Position numbers and translations under genes: made by a program
The notes under the pieces: generated by a model
Seen by the model: the letters and a program-made list of their open reading frames with translations, nothing else
The model's database searches: none
What the model was told of the DNA's origin: nothing
Assembly: GCF_040655735.1 (NCBI RefSeq)
Contig: NZ_JBFAKK010000008.1
Coordinates: 310,001-374,000 of the forward strand
DNA length: 64,000 nucleotides
Origin: Phytomonospora sp040655735
GTDB lineage: Bacteria > Actinomycetota > Actinomycetes > Mycobacteriales > Micromonosporaceae
Direction of reading: 5' to 3'
Shown: positions 46,250 to 54,762 of the stretch, piece by piece
How positions within the stretch are numbered: position 1 is the stretch's first letter
How the letters are laid out: each line of letters opens with the position of its first letter

Positions 46250-48305
46250 GACCCTGCTCGGCGCCGCCGTGGCGGCCACCGCCACCGTTGCCCTCGCGCG
46301 GCCCGCGCAGGCGTCCGCAGCGGGCCGCGCCCGTCCGTTCTTCGACGAGAAGACCCTGTGGGACGCCGAAGTGGACCCGCTGGTCAACTACCACGTGCAC
46401 GGCTTGTGCGTGCTGGCCGACGACACGATCCTCGTGGCGACCGAGGGCCGCCACGAGGTGTGCGACGCCGGCCCGCGCGACCTGGTCCTGCGCCGCAGCC
46501 CCGACGGCGGCGAGACCTGGCTGCCGACGCAGACGATCGTGGAGTCGGTCGACGGGCAGTCGTGGGGCAACCCCGCGTTCGTCGTCGACGCCGTGACCGG
46601 CGAGGTCTTCTTGTTCTACATGCTCTCCGTGCAGCTGCCGGAGAACACCACCTGCTCGGGCGACTCCGGTGACCTCTTCGTAGTCTCCAGCACCGACGCC
46701 GGCGCCACCTGGGGCGAACCGCGCTCGCTGGCCGGCATGTTCGACCACTTCGGGTACGAGTGGGCGCTGCACAACCCCGGTCCCGGGCACGGCCTCCAGC
46801 TCGACTCCGGCCGCCTGCTCCTCAACGTGTCTCACCGGCGGATCATCGTCGGCACGCCGGTCGACGAGCGCTACTACGGGCTGGCGTCGATCTACTCCGA
46901 CGACCACGGCGCGACCTGGCACACCACCGCCGAGGTGCCGGTGTCGGTGGACTACCCGGCCAACGAGGCGCGGATGTTCCGTCGCGCCGACGGGACGATC
47001 GCGGTCAACGCCCGCGCCGCCTCCGGCGGCAACCGCCAGCGCATCGTCGCCGTCAGCGGCGACGACGGGCTGACCTGGTCGGCGCCGGTCCTCGACGGTG
47101 CCACCGGTGTCTTCAACGCCGTCGACGCCGGACTGCTGCGCTACAGCGGTGTCGGCGACGGCGAACCCGACCGGGTGCTGTTCAGCAGGCCGGACGCGCC
47201 GATGCGGTGGAACATGACCGTCTCGGTGAGCTACGACGGCGGGCACTCCTTCCGCTACCGCCGTGTGGTCAACGAGAACCGTTCGTACTACTCGGATCTG
47301 GCGCGGCTGTCGGACGGCACGGTGGTGCTCGTCTACGGCTGCGAGGGCGACATCCCGTCCTTCCCGCGCAAGGTGAACGTGGCCCGCTTCAACCTGGAGT
47401 GGCTCACCGCGGGACGCGACGGCTCGCGGCACGGCCCGCGGCTGTCGGAGCGCGTGTACCCGCTGGCGGAGCTGTCGAAGGCCGCGACCGTCGTCGGCGG
47501 CACACTGGAGACCGTCGAGGAGGCCACCGCCCGAGGCAGGTCGCGGCTCGTGCTGCGGCCGTCGGCGGCGGAGGCCTATGTGGACATTCCGTTCACGGTC
47601 CACTCGCGCACCCGCGCCGAGGCGATCCTGCGCTACTTCCGGCCCGTCGACGGAGGAGTGCTCACCGCGACGATCGACGGTCGCCGCCTCCACAACACCA
47701 CCGCCGACACCACCGCCGAGAGTTCGGGCGGCTACGACCTGCTGCACCTCGGCGAGACCGACCTGCGTCCCGGCCGCCACGTGCTGCGGCTGGCGCTGAC
47801 CGGCCCCGGCCGCGGCGGCGGGACGGTCATCTCGGCCGACACCCTCAGCCTCGTCACCGCGCCCCACCCCGCCGACCTGCGCGAGGAGGCCACTGTGGAC
47901 AACTCCGAGCAGGGATTCCAGGTCCTGTCGGGAACCTGGGCCACCGCCACCGGGACCCCCGGCTACTACGGCGGCAACTACCGCTCGGCAGCGGCCGGGA
48001 CCGGTGCCTCGGTCGTCCGCTTCCGCCCCAGCCTCCCCGCCGACGGGGAGTACGAGGTGCGCGTTTCCTATACGGCGCACGCCAACCGCGCCACCAACGC
48101 CCCCTACACGGTGCACCACGCCAACGGCTCCCACCTGATCCTCGTCGACCAGACCGAACAGGGCGAGGCCGACGTCCGCACCGGCCAGTGGACCTCCCTG
48201 GGCGTGTTCACCTTCAAGGCCGGCGTCGACTCCGTCGTCGAGCTGTCCGACCTCGCCAACGGCGTCGTCATCGCCGACGCCGTCCGCTTCCTGCGGGTGG
48301 CCTAG
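46224..48305 (+). CDS. Exported sialidase-fold protein with golvesin-like domain
   Basis: A 693-residue protein; ATG 46224 follows AAGGAGG. A Tat-like signal (PRRTLLGAAVAATATVALAR) is followed by a BNR six-bladed propeller (residues 35-400) with Asp-boxes: SPDGGETW, STDAGATW, SDDHGATW and SGDDGLTW. Two candidate sialidase arginines are in AVNARA and NENRSYYSDLA. The first, in the canonical FRIP motif, is not seen: the site reads YHVHGL. The C-terminal 130 residues (VDNSEQGFQVLSGTW, HPYTVHH-like) are a golvesin/xanthan-lyase-type domain. It probably releases a terminal acidic sugar outside the cell. It overlaps the lyase gene by 26 bp. Confidence 0.85.
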   Translation: MIDPKLPRRTLLGAAVAATATVALARPAQASAAGRARPFFDEKTLWDAEVDPLVNYHVHGLCVLADDTILVATEGRHEVCDAGPRDLVLRRSPDGGETWLPTQTIVESVDGQSWGNPAFVVDAVTGEVFLFYMLSVQLPENTTCSGDSGDLFVVSSTDAGATWGEPRSLAGMFDHFGYEWALHNPGPGHGLQLDSGRLLLNVSHRRIIVGTPVDERYYGLASIYSDDHGATWHTTAEVPVSVDYPANEARMFRRADGTIAVNARAASGGNRQRIVAVSGDDGLTWSAPVLDGATGVFNAVDAGLLRYSGVGDGEPDRVLFSRPDAPMRWNMTVSVSYDGGHSFRYRRVVNENRSYYSDLARLSDGTVVLVYGCEGDIPSFPRKVNVARFNLEWLTAGRDGSRHGPRLSERVYPLAELSKAATVVGGTLETVEEATARGRSRLVLRPSAAEAYVDIPFTVHSRTRAEAILRYFRPVDGGVLTATIDGRRLHNTTADTTAESSGGYDLLHLGETDLRPGRHVLRLALTGPGRGGGTVISADTLSLVTAPHPADLREEATVDNSEQGFQVLSGTWATATGTPGYYGGNYRSAAAGTGASVVRFRPSLPADGEYEVRVSYTAHANRATNAPYTVHHANGSHLILVDQTEQGEADVRTGQWTSLGVFTFKAGVDSVVELSDLANGVVIADAVRFLRVA

Positions 48306-48310
48306 AGACC

Positions 48311-48346
48311 GGCCCGGACCGCCGTTCCCCCGCGGTGGTTCGGGCC
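48311..48346 (+). terminator. Hairpin terminator of the catabolic operon
   Basis: The arms GGCCCGGACCGCC and GGTGGTTCGGGCC (13 bp, two G-U pairs) follow the stop codon by six bases. It could also serve the convergent SUKH-like gene. Confidence 0.6.
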
Positions 48347-48352
48347 TTCCGC

Positions 48353-48982
48353 TCAGGGCGGGATGGGCAGCCAGTTCGTGAAGAAGGAGCCGCTCGGGTA
48401 GACGTAGAAGGACTCGCGCTCCTCGATCGTCACCGGGGTCGCCGACAGGTCGGGAAGCAGGCCGCACTCAAGGGTCCCGGTGGCCAGCTCGAAGAGGAAG
48501 CGATCGAAGCCGCCGCCGTAGAGCCACCACTCCCGACAGTCGGTGGCGACGACCCGCCAGTCGCCGGCCGCCGACGCGGGTGGGAGCAGGTAGACCTTCT
48601 GGTTGTCGTCGCCCAGCCCGATCCGCAGCAGGCCGCCCTCCGCCGGGTACACGCCGATCTCATCGGCCCGGTAGCGAAAGTCGCCGCCCGTCACGTCGTA
48701 CAGGCGCGCCGACGACCGGAGGGTCAGCACGTGGGCGAGCGCTTTGTCGCCGAGCCGTGCGGACAGCCCGTCGAGGCCCAGCAGCTCCACGAAGTCGCGG
48801 ACGTTGTCGATCTGCAGGTATTCGCCGATGCGCAGGCTCCGGTACCGGTCGGCCCACGCCTTGTACTCGTCGGGCAGCGTAACGCCCAGCGCCCCCTCGA
48901 TCTCGTCCCAGCTCACGCCGGCCACCGGCAGGCTCGGCTCACCGAGCATCGCCGCGAAACCGTACGGGTCCTCGGTCGCCAC
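48353..48982 (-). CDS. SMI1/KNR4 (SUKH) protein
   Basis: A 209-residue SUKH protein, from GTG 48982 with GGAGGGAGC upstream. The pattern is clear: VSWDEIEGALGVTLPDEYKAW at the N-terminus and FDRFLFELATGTLECGLLPD near the C-terminus. SUKH proteins often give immunity to contact-dependent toxins. No toxin is adjacent, so this is an orphan copy. A second SUKH-like gene is at 5408 and a possible one at 9551. Confidence 0.85.
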   Translation of the reverse strand: MATEDPYGFAAMLGEPSLPVAGVSWDEIEGALGVTLPDEYKAWADRYRSLRIGEYLQIDNVRDFVELLGLDGLSARLGDKALAHVLTLRSSARLYDVTGGDFRYRADEIGVYPAEGGLLRIGLGDDNQKVYLLPPASAAGDWRVVATDCREWWLYGGGFDRFLFELATGTLECGLLPDLSATPVTIEERESFYVYPSGSFFTNWLPIPP

Positions 48983-49003
48983 GGGCGCTCCCTCCGTCGA
49001 AGA

Positions 49004-49606
49004 TCAGGAACGTACCGCGCCCGCCCGCCGCCCCCACGCCCGCACACCCGCGCGAAGCAGCAGCACCCCGGCCCACACGCACGCCACCGCCAGGACCCCG
49101 TCCCACGCCGCCCAGCCCAGCCCCTCGTCGCTGAACACGTACGCGGCGGTGCCGTCGTACTTCGGCCCGTGCGCGCGGAAGTAGTAGTGGTAAGCCTCGG
49201 CCGGCACGACGGCCCCCGCGGCCATGACGAGCCCGGCCACGCCCAGCACCACGCCAGCCACCCGCCCCCGCCACACCGGCAGCGGCGGCGTCGCGGCGTC
49301 CCCGGCCCGCGCGGCCCGCACCCGGTCGACCGCACCGAGCACCAGCCAGCACGCCAGACCCAGGCACGCCGCCACCAGCACGCCCTGACGCGCGTGCCAC
49401 TCGTGGAAGTAGAGGCCACGCAGCGCGAATACGTACGGGTCGGCCCGCCCGTTGAGCGCGCCGGTCCCGTTCATGTGCACCAGGAACGCCGTCGCCGGCA
49501 AGGTCGCGCCCGCCACGGCGAACACCACCGCGACGGCCAGCCGCCACCCCGCCGAGACATATCCCCGCACCGCGATCACGGGTGCCGGCTCGCTCATCGT
49601 GTCCAT
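49004..49606 (-). CDS. Four-helix membrane protein
   Basis: A protein of about 200 residues from ATG 49606, or ATG 49597. Four hydrophobic segments: LAVAVVFAVAGATLPATAFL, VLVAACLGLACWLVLGAV, VAGVVLGVAGLVMAAGAVV and GVLAVACVWAGVLLLRAGV. Two extracellular segments each contain an aromatic-rich patch (YFHEWHARQG and YHYYFRAHGPKYDG). No family was recognised. It lies upstream of and near the SUKH gene (22 bp), so the two are probably co-transcribed. Confidence 0.75.
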   Translation of the reverse strand: MDTMSEPAPVIAVRGYVSAGWRLAVAVVFAVAGATLPATAFLVHMNGTGALNGRADPYVFALRGLYFHEWHARQGVLVAACLGLACWLVLGAVDRVRAARAGDAATPPLPVWRGRVAGVVLGVAGLVMAAGAVVPAEAYHYYFRAHGPKYDGTAAYVFSDEGLGWAAWDGVLAVACVWAGVLLLRAGVRAWGRRAGAVRS

Positions 49607-49818
49607 ACCCGGCACAACGACCCGCCCGCCCGGCACGACCCGCCGCCCTCCCCGCAACGGGTGTCCACGACCTCGCATTCGGCCTCACCCGAAGCCCATC
49701 GGCGACCGCCGGTGCCTCCCGACTCCCGCCGACGTCCCCTACGCCCAGCGGCCGTGCGGACCGCCCCGCCCGCGGTTCGCCGCGTAGCGGAAACCCCGCT
49801 CTCGGTTAGCATTCACCG

Positions 49819-51345
49819 ATGACCGGGACGCGCCTGGCCGTCGACTACGGCACCTCGAACACCGTCGCGATGCTCGCCTTCGCCGACGGTCGCGCACGGC
49901 CCCTGTTGTTCGACGGTTCCCCGCTGCTCCCCTCCGCGGTCTACGCCCAGCCCGACGGTCTCGTGCTCACCGGCCGCGACGCGCAGAACAGCGCCCGCCT
50001 CGATCCCTCCCGCTACGAGCCGAACCCCAAGCGCCGCATCGACGACCGGGAACTGTTACTCGGCGACCGCTCCTGGCCCCTGGCCGACCTCATCGCGCGC
50101 ACCCTCGCCCACGTCGCCGCCGAGGCCGCCCGCACCGCCGGCGGCCCCGTCGGCAGCCTGGTCATGACGTGCCCGGTGGCGTGGGGCCCGATGCGCAGGC
50201 GCACGCTCCAGGACGCCGCCCAGCGCGCCCGGCTTCCTCGGCCGACGCTGGTGACCGAGCCCGTGGCCGCCGCCTCCTACTTCGCCGCCAAGCTCGACCG
50301 TCAGGTCACCGGTGGCCGCAGCGTCGTCGTCTACGACCTCGGCGGTGGCACCTTCGACGTGTGCGTCGTCCGCCGCGAGGCCGGCGGTTTCCAGCCCCTC
50401 GCCTACCGGGGCATGGACGACTTCGGCGGCGTCGACCTCGACGCCCTGGTCATCGCCCAGGTCGGCGCCTCCGTTCGGGACGCGGACCCGCAGGCGTGGC
50501 GGCGGCTCACCGTGCCGGAAACGACGGCGGACAAGCGGTGCCTCCAGGCGTTCTGGGACCACGCGCGCGGCGCGAAGGAGAGCCTGTCGCGGCGATCCCA
50601 CGTGCAGATCCTCGTCCCGATCACCGACAAGGACACCACCGTCTCCCGCGAGGCCTTCGAGCACGACGCGCGGGCCACGCTGCAACGCACGGTCGACACC
50701 ACCCGCGCCGTGATGCGGGAGGCGCACGTCGAGGCCGGCGACGTCGCGGGCGTGTTCCTGGTCGGCGGCTCGACACGCGTGCCGATGGTCGCGACCCTGC
50801 TGCACCAAGGCCTCGGCATCGCTCCGACCATCATCGAACAGCCCGAGACGGTCGTCGCGGAAGGCGCGCTGGTCGCCACGGCGGCGCCGGCCGCCAGGCC
50901 CGCCCCACTAGCGCGTCCTGTGCCGGCCGGTCCGACCCTGCGACCGCAAGTCGGTACACGCGACACCGCGACCGAACCGCCGCCCCCGGCCTCGGCGCTC
51001 CTCGGTGTCGTCCTGATCGGCGTCGGCCTGCTCATGCTCCTGGGCGCGCCATGGACCGCGATCAATACGGGCGACGACTATCCCATGTCCCTGGTGGCCA
51101 GCGTGGGGGCGTTCCTGCTGCTCGGTGGCAACGTGACCACGTGGTTCTGGGCACGGCTGCCGAGAACCACCCGCTTCGCCCTTCCGGGCGCGTACCTGGC
51201 CTTGTCTCCGTACTGGTTCCTCATCGAAGGCGTCGACTCCAGCCTGGAGCACGCGGAGGTGGGCTTCGGTGGCTGGGTCCTACTCGGCTTCTGCGCCGCC
51301 ACCGCCCTGCTCACCGCCGCGACCTACCGCCTCGGCAAGCGGTAG
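49819..51345 (+). CDS. Membrane-anchored Hsp70-like ATPase
   Basis: A 508-residue protein. Residues 1-355 are a Hsp70-type actin-fold ATPase with phosphate 1 VDYGTSNTVAML, phosphate 2 YDLGGGTFDVCVV and adenosine motif FLVGGSTRVPMV. The peptide-binding domain and helical lid of DnaK are absent. A Pro/Ala-rich linker leads to four helices at the C-terminus (LLGVVLIGVGLLMLLGA, SLVASVGAFLLLGG, FALPGAYLALSPYW, WVLLGFCAATALLTAAT). ATG 49819 lacks a ribosome site; TAGCAT seven bases upstream points to a leaderless mRNA. Perhaps a sensor or membrane-bound switch rather than a chaperone. Confidence 0.88.
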   Translation: MTGTRLAVDYGTSNTVAMLAFADGRARPLLFDGSPLLPSAVYAQPDGLVLTGRDAQNSARLDPSRYEPNPKRRIDDRELLLGDRSWPLADLIARTLAHVAAEAARTAGGPVGSLVMTCPVAWGPMRRRTLQDAAQRARLPRPTLVTEPVAAASYFAAKLDRQVTGGRSVVVYDLGGGTFDVCVVRREAGGFQPLAYRGMDDFGGVDLDALVIAQVGASVRDADPQAWRRLTVPETTADKRCLQAFWDHARGAKESLSRRSHVQILVPITDKDTTVSREAFEHDARATLQRTVDTTRAVMREAHVEAGDVAGVFLVGGSTRVPMVATLLHQGLGIAPTIIEQPETVVAEGALVATAAPAARPAPLARPVPAGPTLRPQVGTRDTATEPPPPASALLGVVLIGVGLLMLLGAPWTAINTGDDYPMSLVASVGAFLLLGGNVTTWFWARLPRTTRFALPGAYLALSPYWFLIEGVDSSLEHAEVGFGGWVLLGFCAATALLTAATYRLGKR

Positions 51346-51349
51346 CCGC

Positions 51350-52240
51350 CTACCGGTTGGCGGCCAGCACCTCGTCGGCCTCGGCCCGCAGTCCGCGCCA
51401 CTCCTCGGCGGCCGCCGCGATCTCTTCGGCGCGGTCGGCCTCGAACGCGGCCAAGGCCTCGGCACCGTCGGCGAGAACGTGCTCGTGCAGCGGCCGACGG
51501 CATGCGGCGTCGGCCCGCGCGCCGGCGATCTCGCGGCCCTCGGTGTCCAGGCGGAACCCCGGCCACAGCTCGGTTCCGTCGTAGCCGCCGTGCTTGGTGT
51601 GGACGTCGAAACCATGGTCGTCCATGCAGGACGCCCACTCGCCGATGAGCGACTGCGCCCTCGGCGTGGACTGGATGTCGGTGAGCAGCGCGGTGAAGTC
51701 GGCGCCGATCGTCTGGGTGACGCCGGTCGGGTAGGTCCCGTCCGTCATCGCGGTCCCCGCGCTGGAGCATCCGCCGTTCATCGCGGCGATCCATCCCGCC
51801 TCGTCGGCCGCCGACAGCCCTTCGTTGCCGAGCGGATGAACACGGCCGTCGGCGATGAAGCCCTCGGACGCCGCGAGGGCCGCCATCTCGGCGATCCCGA
51901 AGTCGTCGGACGGCTCCGCCCACGCCGTGAGGTCACCGGGCGGTCCGGGCCGGGTGAGGCGGCCGCCGACGACATAAGGCATGACGTGGTAGTCCCAGCC
52001 CTGCTCGGCCATGCAGTCGGAGATGGCGTTCCACATGCGGTAGTTGGCCACCGCGTTGGCACGCAGGTGGTCGCGCGGTGTGCCTCCGAGGAGGGTCCGC
52101 AGGCGCGTGTAGACCTCACGCCCGGCTTGCACCCGCTCCGCCGGCGGCCCCCCGCCTTCGCCTCCACAGCCGACGAGCACCGCGGCAGCCGCGAGCACCA
52201 CGACGACTGCGGCCCACCGCCCGAACCGCACACGCCTCAC
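51350..52240 (-). CDS. Lipoprotein, paralogue of the upstream exported protein
   Basis: A 296-residue protein. GTG 52240 overlaps the upstream stop codon (GTGA). A lipobox (AAAVLVGC) anchors it to the membrane. Conserved features shared with the neighbour are ISDCMAEQGWDY, a DDFG segment near the middle, WIAAMNGGCSS and a C-terminal helix ending in EWRGLRAEADEV. Several Cys suggest disulfides. No family was recognised. The stop codon lies four bases after that of the Hsp70-like gene. Confidence 0.8.
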   Translation of the reverse strand: MRRVRFGRWAAVVVVLAAAAVLVGCGGEGGGPPAERVQAGREVYTRLRTLLGGTPRDHLRANAVANYRMWNAISDCMAEQGWDYHVMPYVVGGRLTRPGPPGDLTAWAEPSDDFGIAEMAALAASEGFIADGRVHPLGNEGLSAADEAGWIAAMNGGCSSAGTAMTDGTYPTGVTQTIGADFTALLTDIQSTPRAQSLIGEWASCMDDHGFDVHTKHGGYDGTELWPGFRLDTEGREIAGARADAACRRPLHEHVLADGAEALAAFEADRAEEIAAAAEEWRGLRAEADEVLAANR

Positions 52241-53160
52241 AACCCCGCCGCAGCGTGGTCGGCGCGCAGCCGCTCCCACTGCTCCGCCAGCGCGGCCAGC
52301 TCACCGGCGTGCGCCACCTTGAACCCGGCCAGCTTCCCGGCGACGGCACCCAGGACCTCGTAGTGCAAAGCGGCGCGACACCCAACATCCGCCTTCGCCG
52401 CCGAGGCCTCGTACGCGACCGCCGCCACGAAGCGCGGGTCCGCCCGCAAGGTCTCCGGGTCGTCGGGGATCCCACGGGGATACCGGTCGAGGATCGCGCC
52501 CTGCAAGTTCGCCCACGGCTCGTGCCCCTCGTAACCGTCCGCCTGCACGGTCACGTCGAACCCGGCGTCCACCATGCACCCGACGTACTCCGGCAACCTC
52601 GACTGCACCGACTCGGCGCCGTTCAGTTCCTCGATGAGCCCATGGAAGACGTTGCCCAGCTCTCCGTCCCCCGGGTACTCGCTGTCGGTGCCGGCGAAGC
52701 CCCGCTCAGCGCACTCGAACGACATCGCCGCACGCCAGGCCTTCTGATCGGCCTCACTGAGCGCGGCGAAGACGGCGGCTCCGTCGACGTCGGTGGCCGG
52801 CCTGGCGGCGGCGAGTTTCCCGGCGCCCCAACCGAAGTCGTCGCCCACCGGCGCGAAGGCCGTCGAGTCGCCGGGATTGACCTCCCTGGCGACGCCGCCG
52901 CGGTAGGGAATGGGCCGGTAGTCGAAGCCGTGCTCGGCCATGCAGTCCGATATGCGCCGCTGCTGCCGGAGGTTCAGCAACTCCTCGGCCTTGTAGCGAT
53001 CGGCGGCGGTACCGAACACCGCGTGGTTGAGATCGAGGTAGAGCGCCTCGGCCCGCGACTGCGCGGCAGTCGGCACGAACCCGGACCCGGCCCAGCTGCT
53101 TCCGGTAGTCGTCGTGAGCACCAGAGCCGCGACGGCGGCAAGGGCGAGTTGGCGTTTCAC
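52237..53160 (-). CDS. Exported protein, paralogue of the downstream lipoprotein
   Basis: A 307-residue protein from GTG 53160 (GAGGGG upstream). A Sec signal (LALAAVAALVLTTTTGSSWA) without lipobox. It shares with the downstream gene ISDCMAEHGFDY, DDFGWG, WRAAMSFECAE, a CMVDAGFDV repeat and EQWERLRADHA at the end, so the pair arose by tandem duplication; one is free, the other lipid-anchored. The four-base overlap shows an operon. Function unknown. Confidence 0.8.
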   Translation of the reverse strand: MKRQLALAAVAALVLTTTTGSSWAGSGFVPTAAQSRAEALYLDLNHAVFGTAADRYKAEELLNLRQQRRISDCMAEHGFDYRPIPYRGGVAREVNPGDSTAFAPVGDDFGWGAGKLAAARPATDVDGAAVFAALSEADQKAWRAAMSFECAERGFAGTDSEYPGDGELGNVFHGLIEELNGAESVQSRLPEYVGCMVDAGFDVTVQADGYEGHEPWANLQGAILDRYPRGIPDDPETLRADPRFVAAVAYEASAAKADVGCRAALHYEVLGAVAGKLAGFKVAHAGELAALAEQWERLRADHAAAGL

Positions 53161-53287
53161 GTGGGTTCCCCTCCCGAGCCCCGCTGTCGGGCACGGGCGG
53201 GACTCTCTCCTCCGGTAACGCTGTGGATCTCGTTTCGGTGACGGAAGAGAGGGGAGCCCCTGCGACATGGGGCTGGGGGACCGGTCA

Positions 53288-53731
53288 CTACCGCGCCGCA
53301 GGTCCCTCCGGCCGGCCGAAGGCCTCCTCGAAGATCGCGGCCATTCCCGGATCCGGAATCCGTGGCGGCGGCGGGTCCTCGTAACTACGAAAACGAAGCT
53401 CGACAGGATCCCCGACCCCCGTGACCGCGTACACGGCCAGCCGCCGACCGTCCGCCTCCCCGGTCCCGACTTCCATACGCCGTCCCAGCCTTCGCGGCGC
53501 GTGTCCCGCCTGCCCGGCCAGCGGGCCGTCGAGGTACACGGCGGGCCGGTGCTGCGGCGCGACCTCGACGTGGTCCAGTTCGTGCTCGCGCATGAGATCG
53601 CTGTGATCGGCGTCGGCGTCGACGAGGACCCACGTGTCGTCCGGCAGCACCAGCATGCGTTTCCCGGGTTCGACCATCCGCTCACTGAGGTGTCCGCGGC
53701 GATCGCTCACCCTCCACCGGGCGTCGCTCAC
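53288..53731 (-). CDS. Uncharacterised soluble protein
   Basis: A protein of about 147 residues; GTG 53731 follows GAGG, and GTG 53743 is also in frame. It is acidic, with WVLVDADADHSDLM and EHELDHVEV in the N-terminal half, and a proline run (DPPPPRIPDPG) before a C-terminal helix (MAAIFEEAFGRP). It has no signal peptide, membrane segment or known motif. It is upstream of the paralogous pair, 128 bp away. Codon use fits a real gene. Confidence 0.6.
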   Translation of the reverse strand: MSDARWRVSDRRGHLSERMVEPGKRMLVLPDDTWVLVDADADHSDLMREHELDHVEVAPQHRPAVYLDGPLAGQAGHAPRRLGRRMEVGTGEADGRRLAVYAVTGVGDPVELRFRSYEDPPPPRIPDPGMAAIFEEAFGRPEGPAAR

Positions 53732-53916
53732 CGGTGACCTCACCCGCGCCTTCCTGCTCCTCGCCCGATCGACTCCCCGCCCGGGGAGAGGCCGCCCGGC
53801 CGGCTACTGGCCCACGCTGGTCACCGCCGGCGAACTCCTCGCCCGCCGCGACGACCAGAACCACGACCTCGCGACGGCGCTACAGGCGTGCCGCCGCGCC
53901 GCCGCGCCTAAAGCGC

Positions 53917-54561
53917 CTATACCGCCACAGCCTTCGTCCGGTCCGTCGCCAGCTTGATCGCCATCCCCGCCAGCACCGTCCCCATCAGGTACCGCTGCAC
54001 GCGCATCCACACCGGCCGACGTCCGAGGAAGCCCGCGATCGAGCCGGCGCCCACCGCGATGAGCCCGTTCACCGTGACCGCGATGAGCACCTGGATCATC
54101 CCGAGCTGAATGCTCTGCAACGCGACCGATCCCCCTGCCGGGTCGATGAACTGCGGAAGCAGCGACAGGTACAGGATCGCGACCTTCGGGTTCAGCAGAC
54201 TGGTGACCAGCCCCATCGTGAAGAGCTTGCGGTTGCTGTCGGCCGGCAGCTCCGTCGGCGCGAACACCGCCGGCCCCTTCGGCCGAAACGCACTCCACGC
54301 CAGCCAGAGCAGGTAGCACGCCCCCGCGATCTTCAACGCCGTGTACACCACCGGCACCAGCGCGAACACCGCGGCGAGTCCGGCGGCGGTGGCCAGCACG
54401 TAGGCGACCAAGCCGAGCCCGACGCCGGCCAGCGACACCAGCCCGGCCCGGCGGCCCTGCGTGATCGAGCGCGACACCAGGTAGATCATGTTCGGCCCGG
54501 GTATGAGGACCATCCCCAGTTCGATGGCGGTGATGCCGAGGGCTGCGTGGGCACTGATCAC
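53917..54561 (-). CDS. LysE/RhtB-family amino-acid exporter
   Basis: A 214-residue membrane protein with six helices, from GTG 54561 after GGAGGA. The LysE family motif is at the start (GMVLIPGPNMIYLVSRSITQGRR up to the first loop, given here in part) and TSLLNPKVAILYLSLLPQF lies in the middle. These proteins export amino acids (lysine, homoserine, threonine) or toxic analogues. There is no LysG-type regulator adjacent. The 172 bp between it and the gene starting at 53731 hold no clear feature. Confidence 0.9.
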   Translation of the reverse strand: MISAHAALGITAIELGMVLIPGPNMIYLVSRSITQGRRAGLVSLAGVGLGLVAYVLATAAGLAAVFALVPVVYTALKIAGACYLLWLAWSAFRPKGPAVFAPTELPADSNRKLFTMGLVTSLLNPKVAILYLSLLPQFIDPAGGSVALQSIQLGMIQVLIAVTVNGLIAVGAGSIAGFLGRRPVWMRVQRYLMGTVLAGMAIKLATDRTKAVAV

Positions 54562-54762
54562 GAGCGTTCCTCCGGGTGCGCGGGCGGGCTCGGGGGAAGC
54601 GTAAGGACAGGGGGCCGACGGCGGGGCGCGTCGTGGCGGAGGTCACCGGCCCGCGATCACGCCCGACGCGGCGGCCAGATCGGATACCCGGCGCCCCATG
54701 TAGCCTGAAGCCAGTTTGCCCTTTATAAGACTTTTGTCGCTTTCGAAGGAACAGGGAGCCCC

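Noticed and set aside
46760..49822. A 1020-codon frame on the plus strand
   Set aside because: It overlaps the sialidase-fold gene in another frame and then runs antisense through the SUKH and membrane protein genes; Arg/Pro-rich, no domain.
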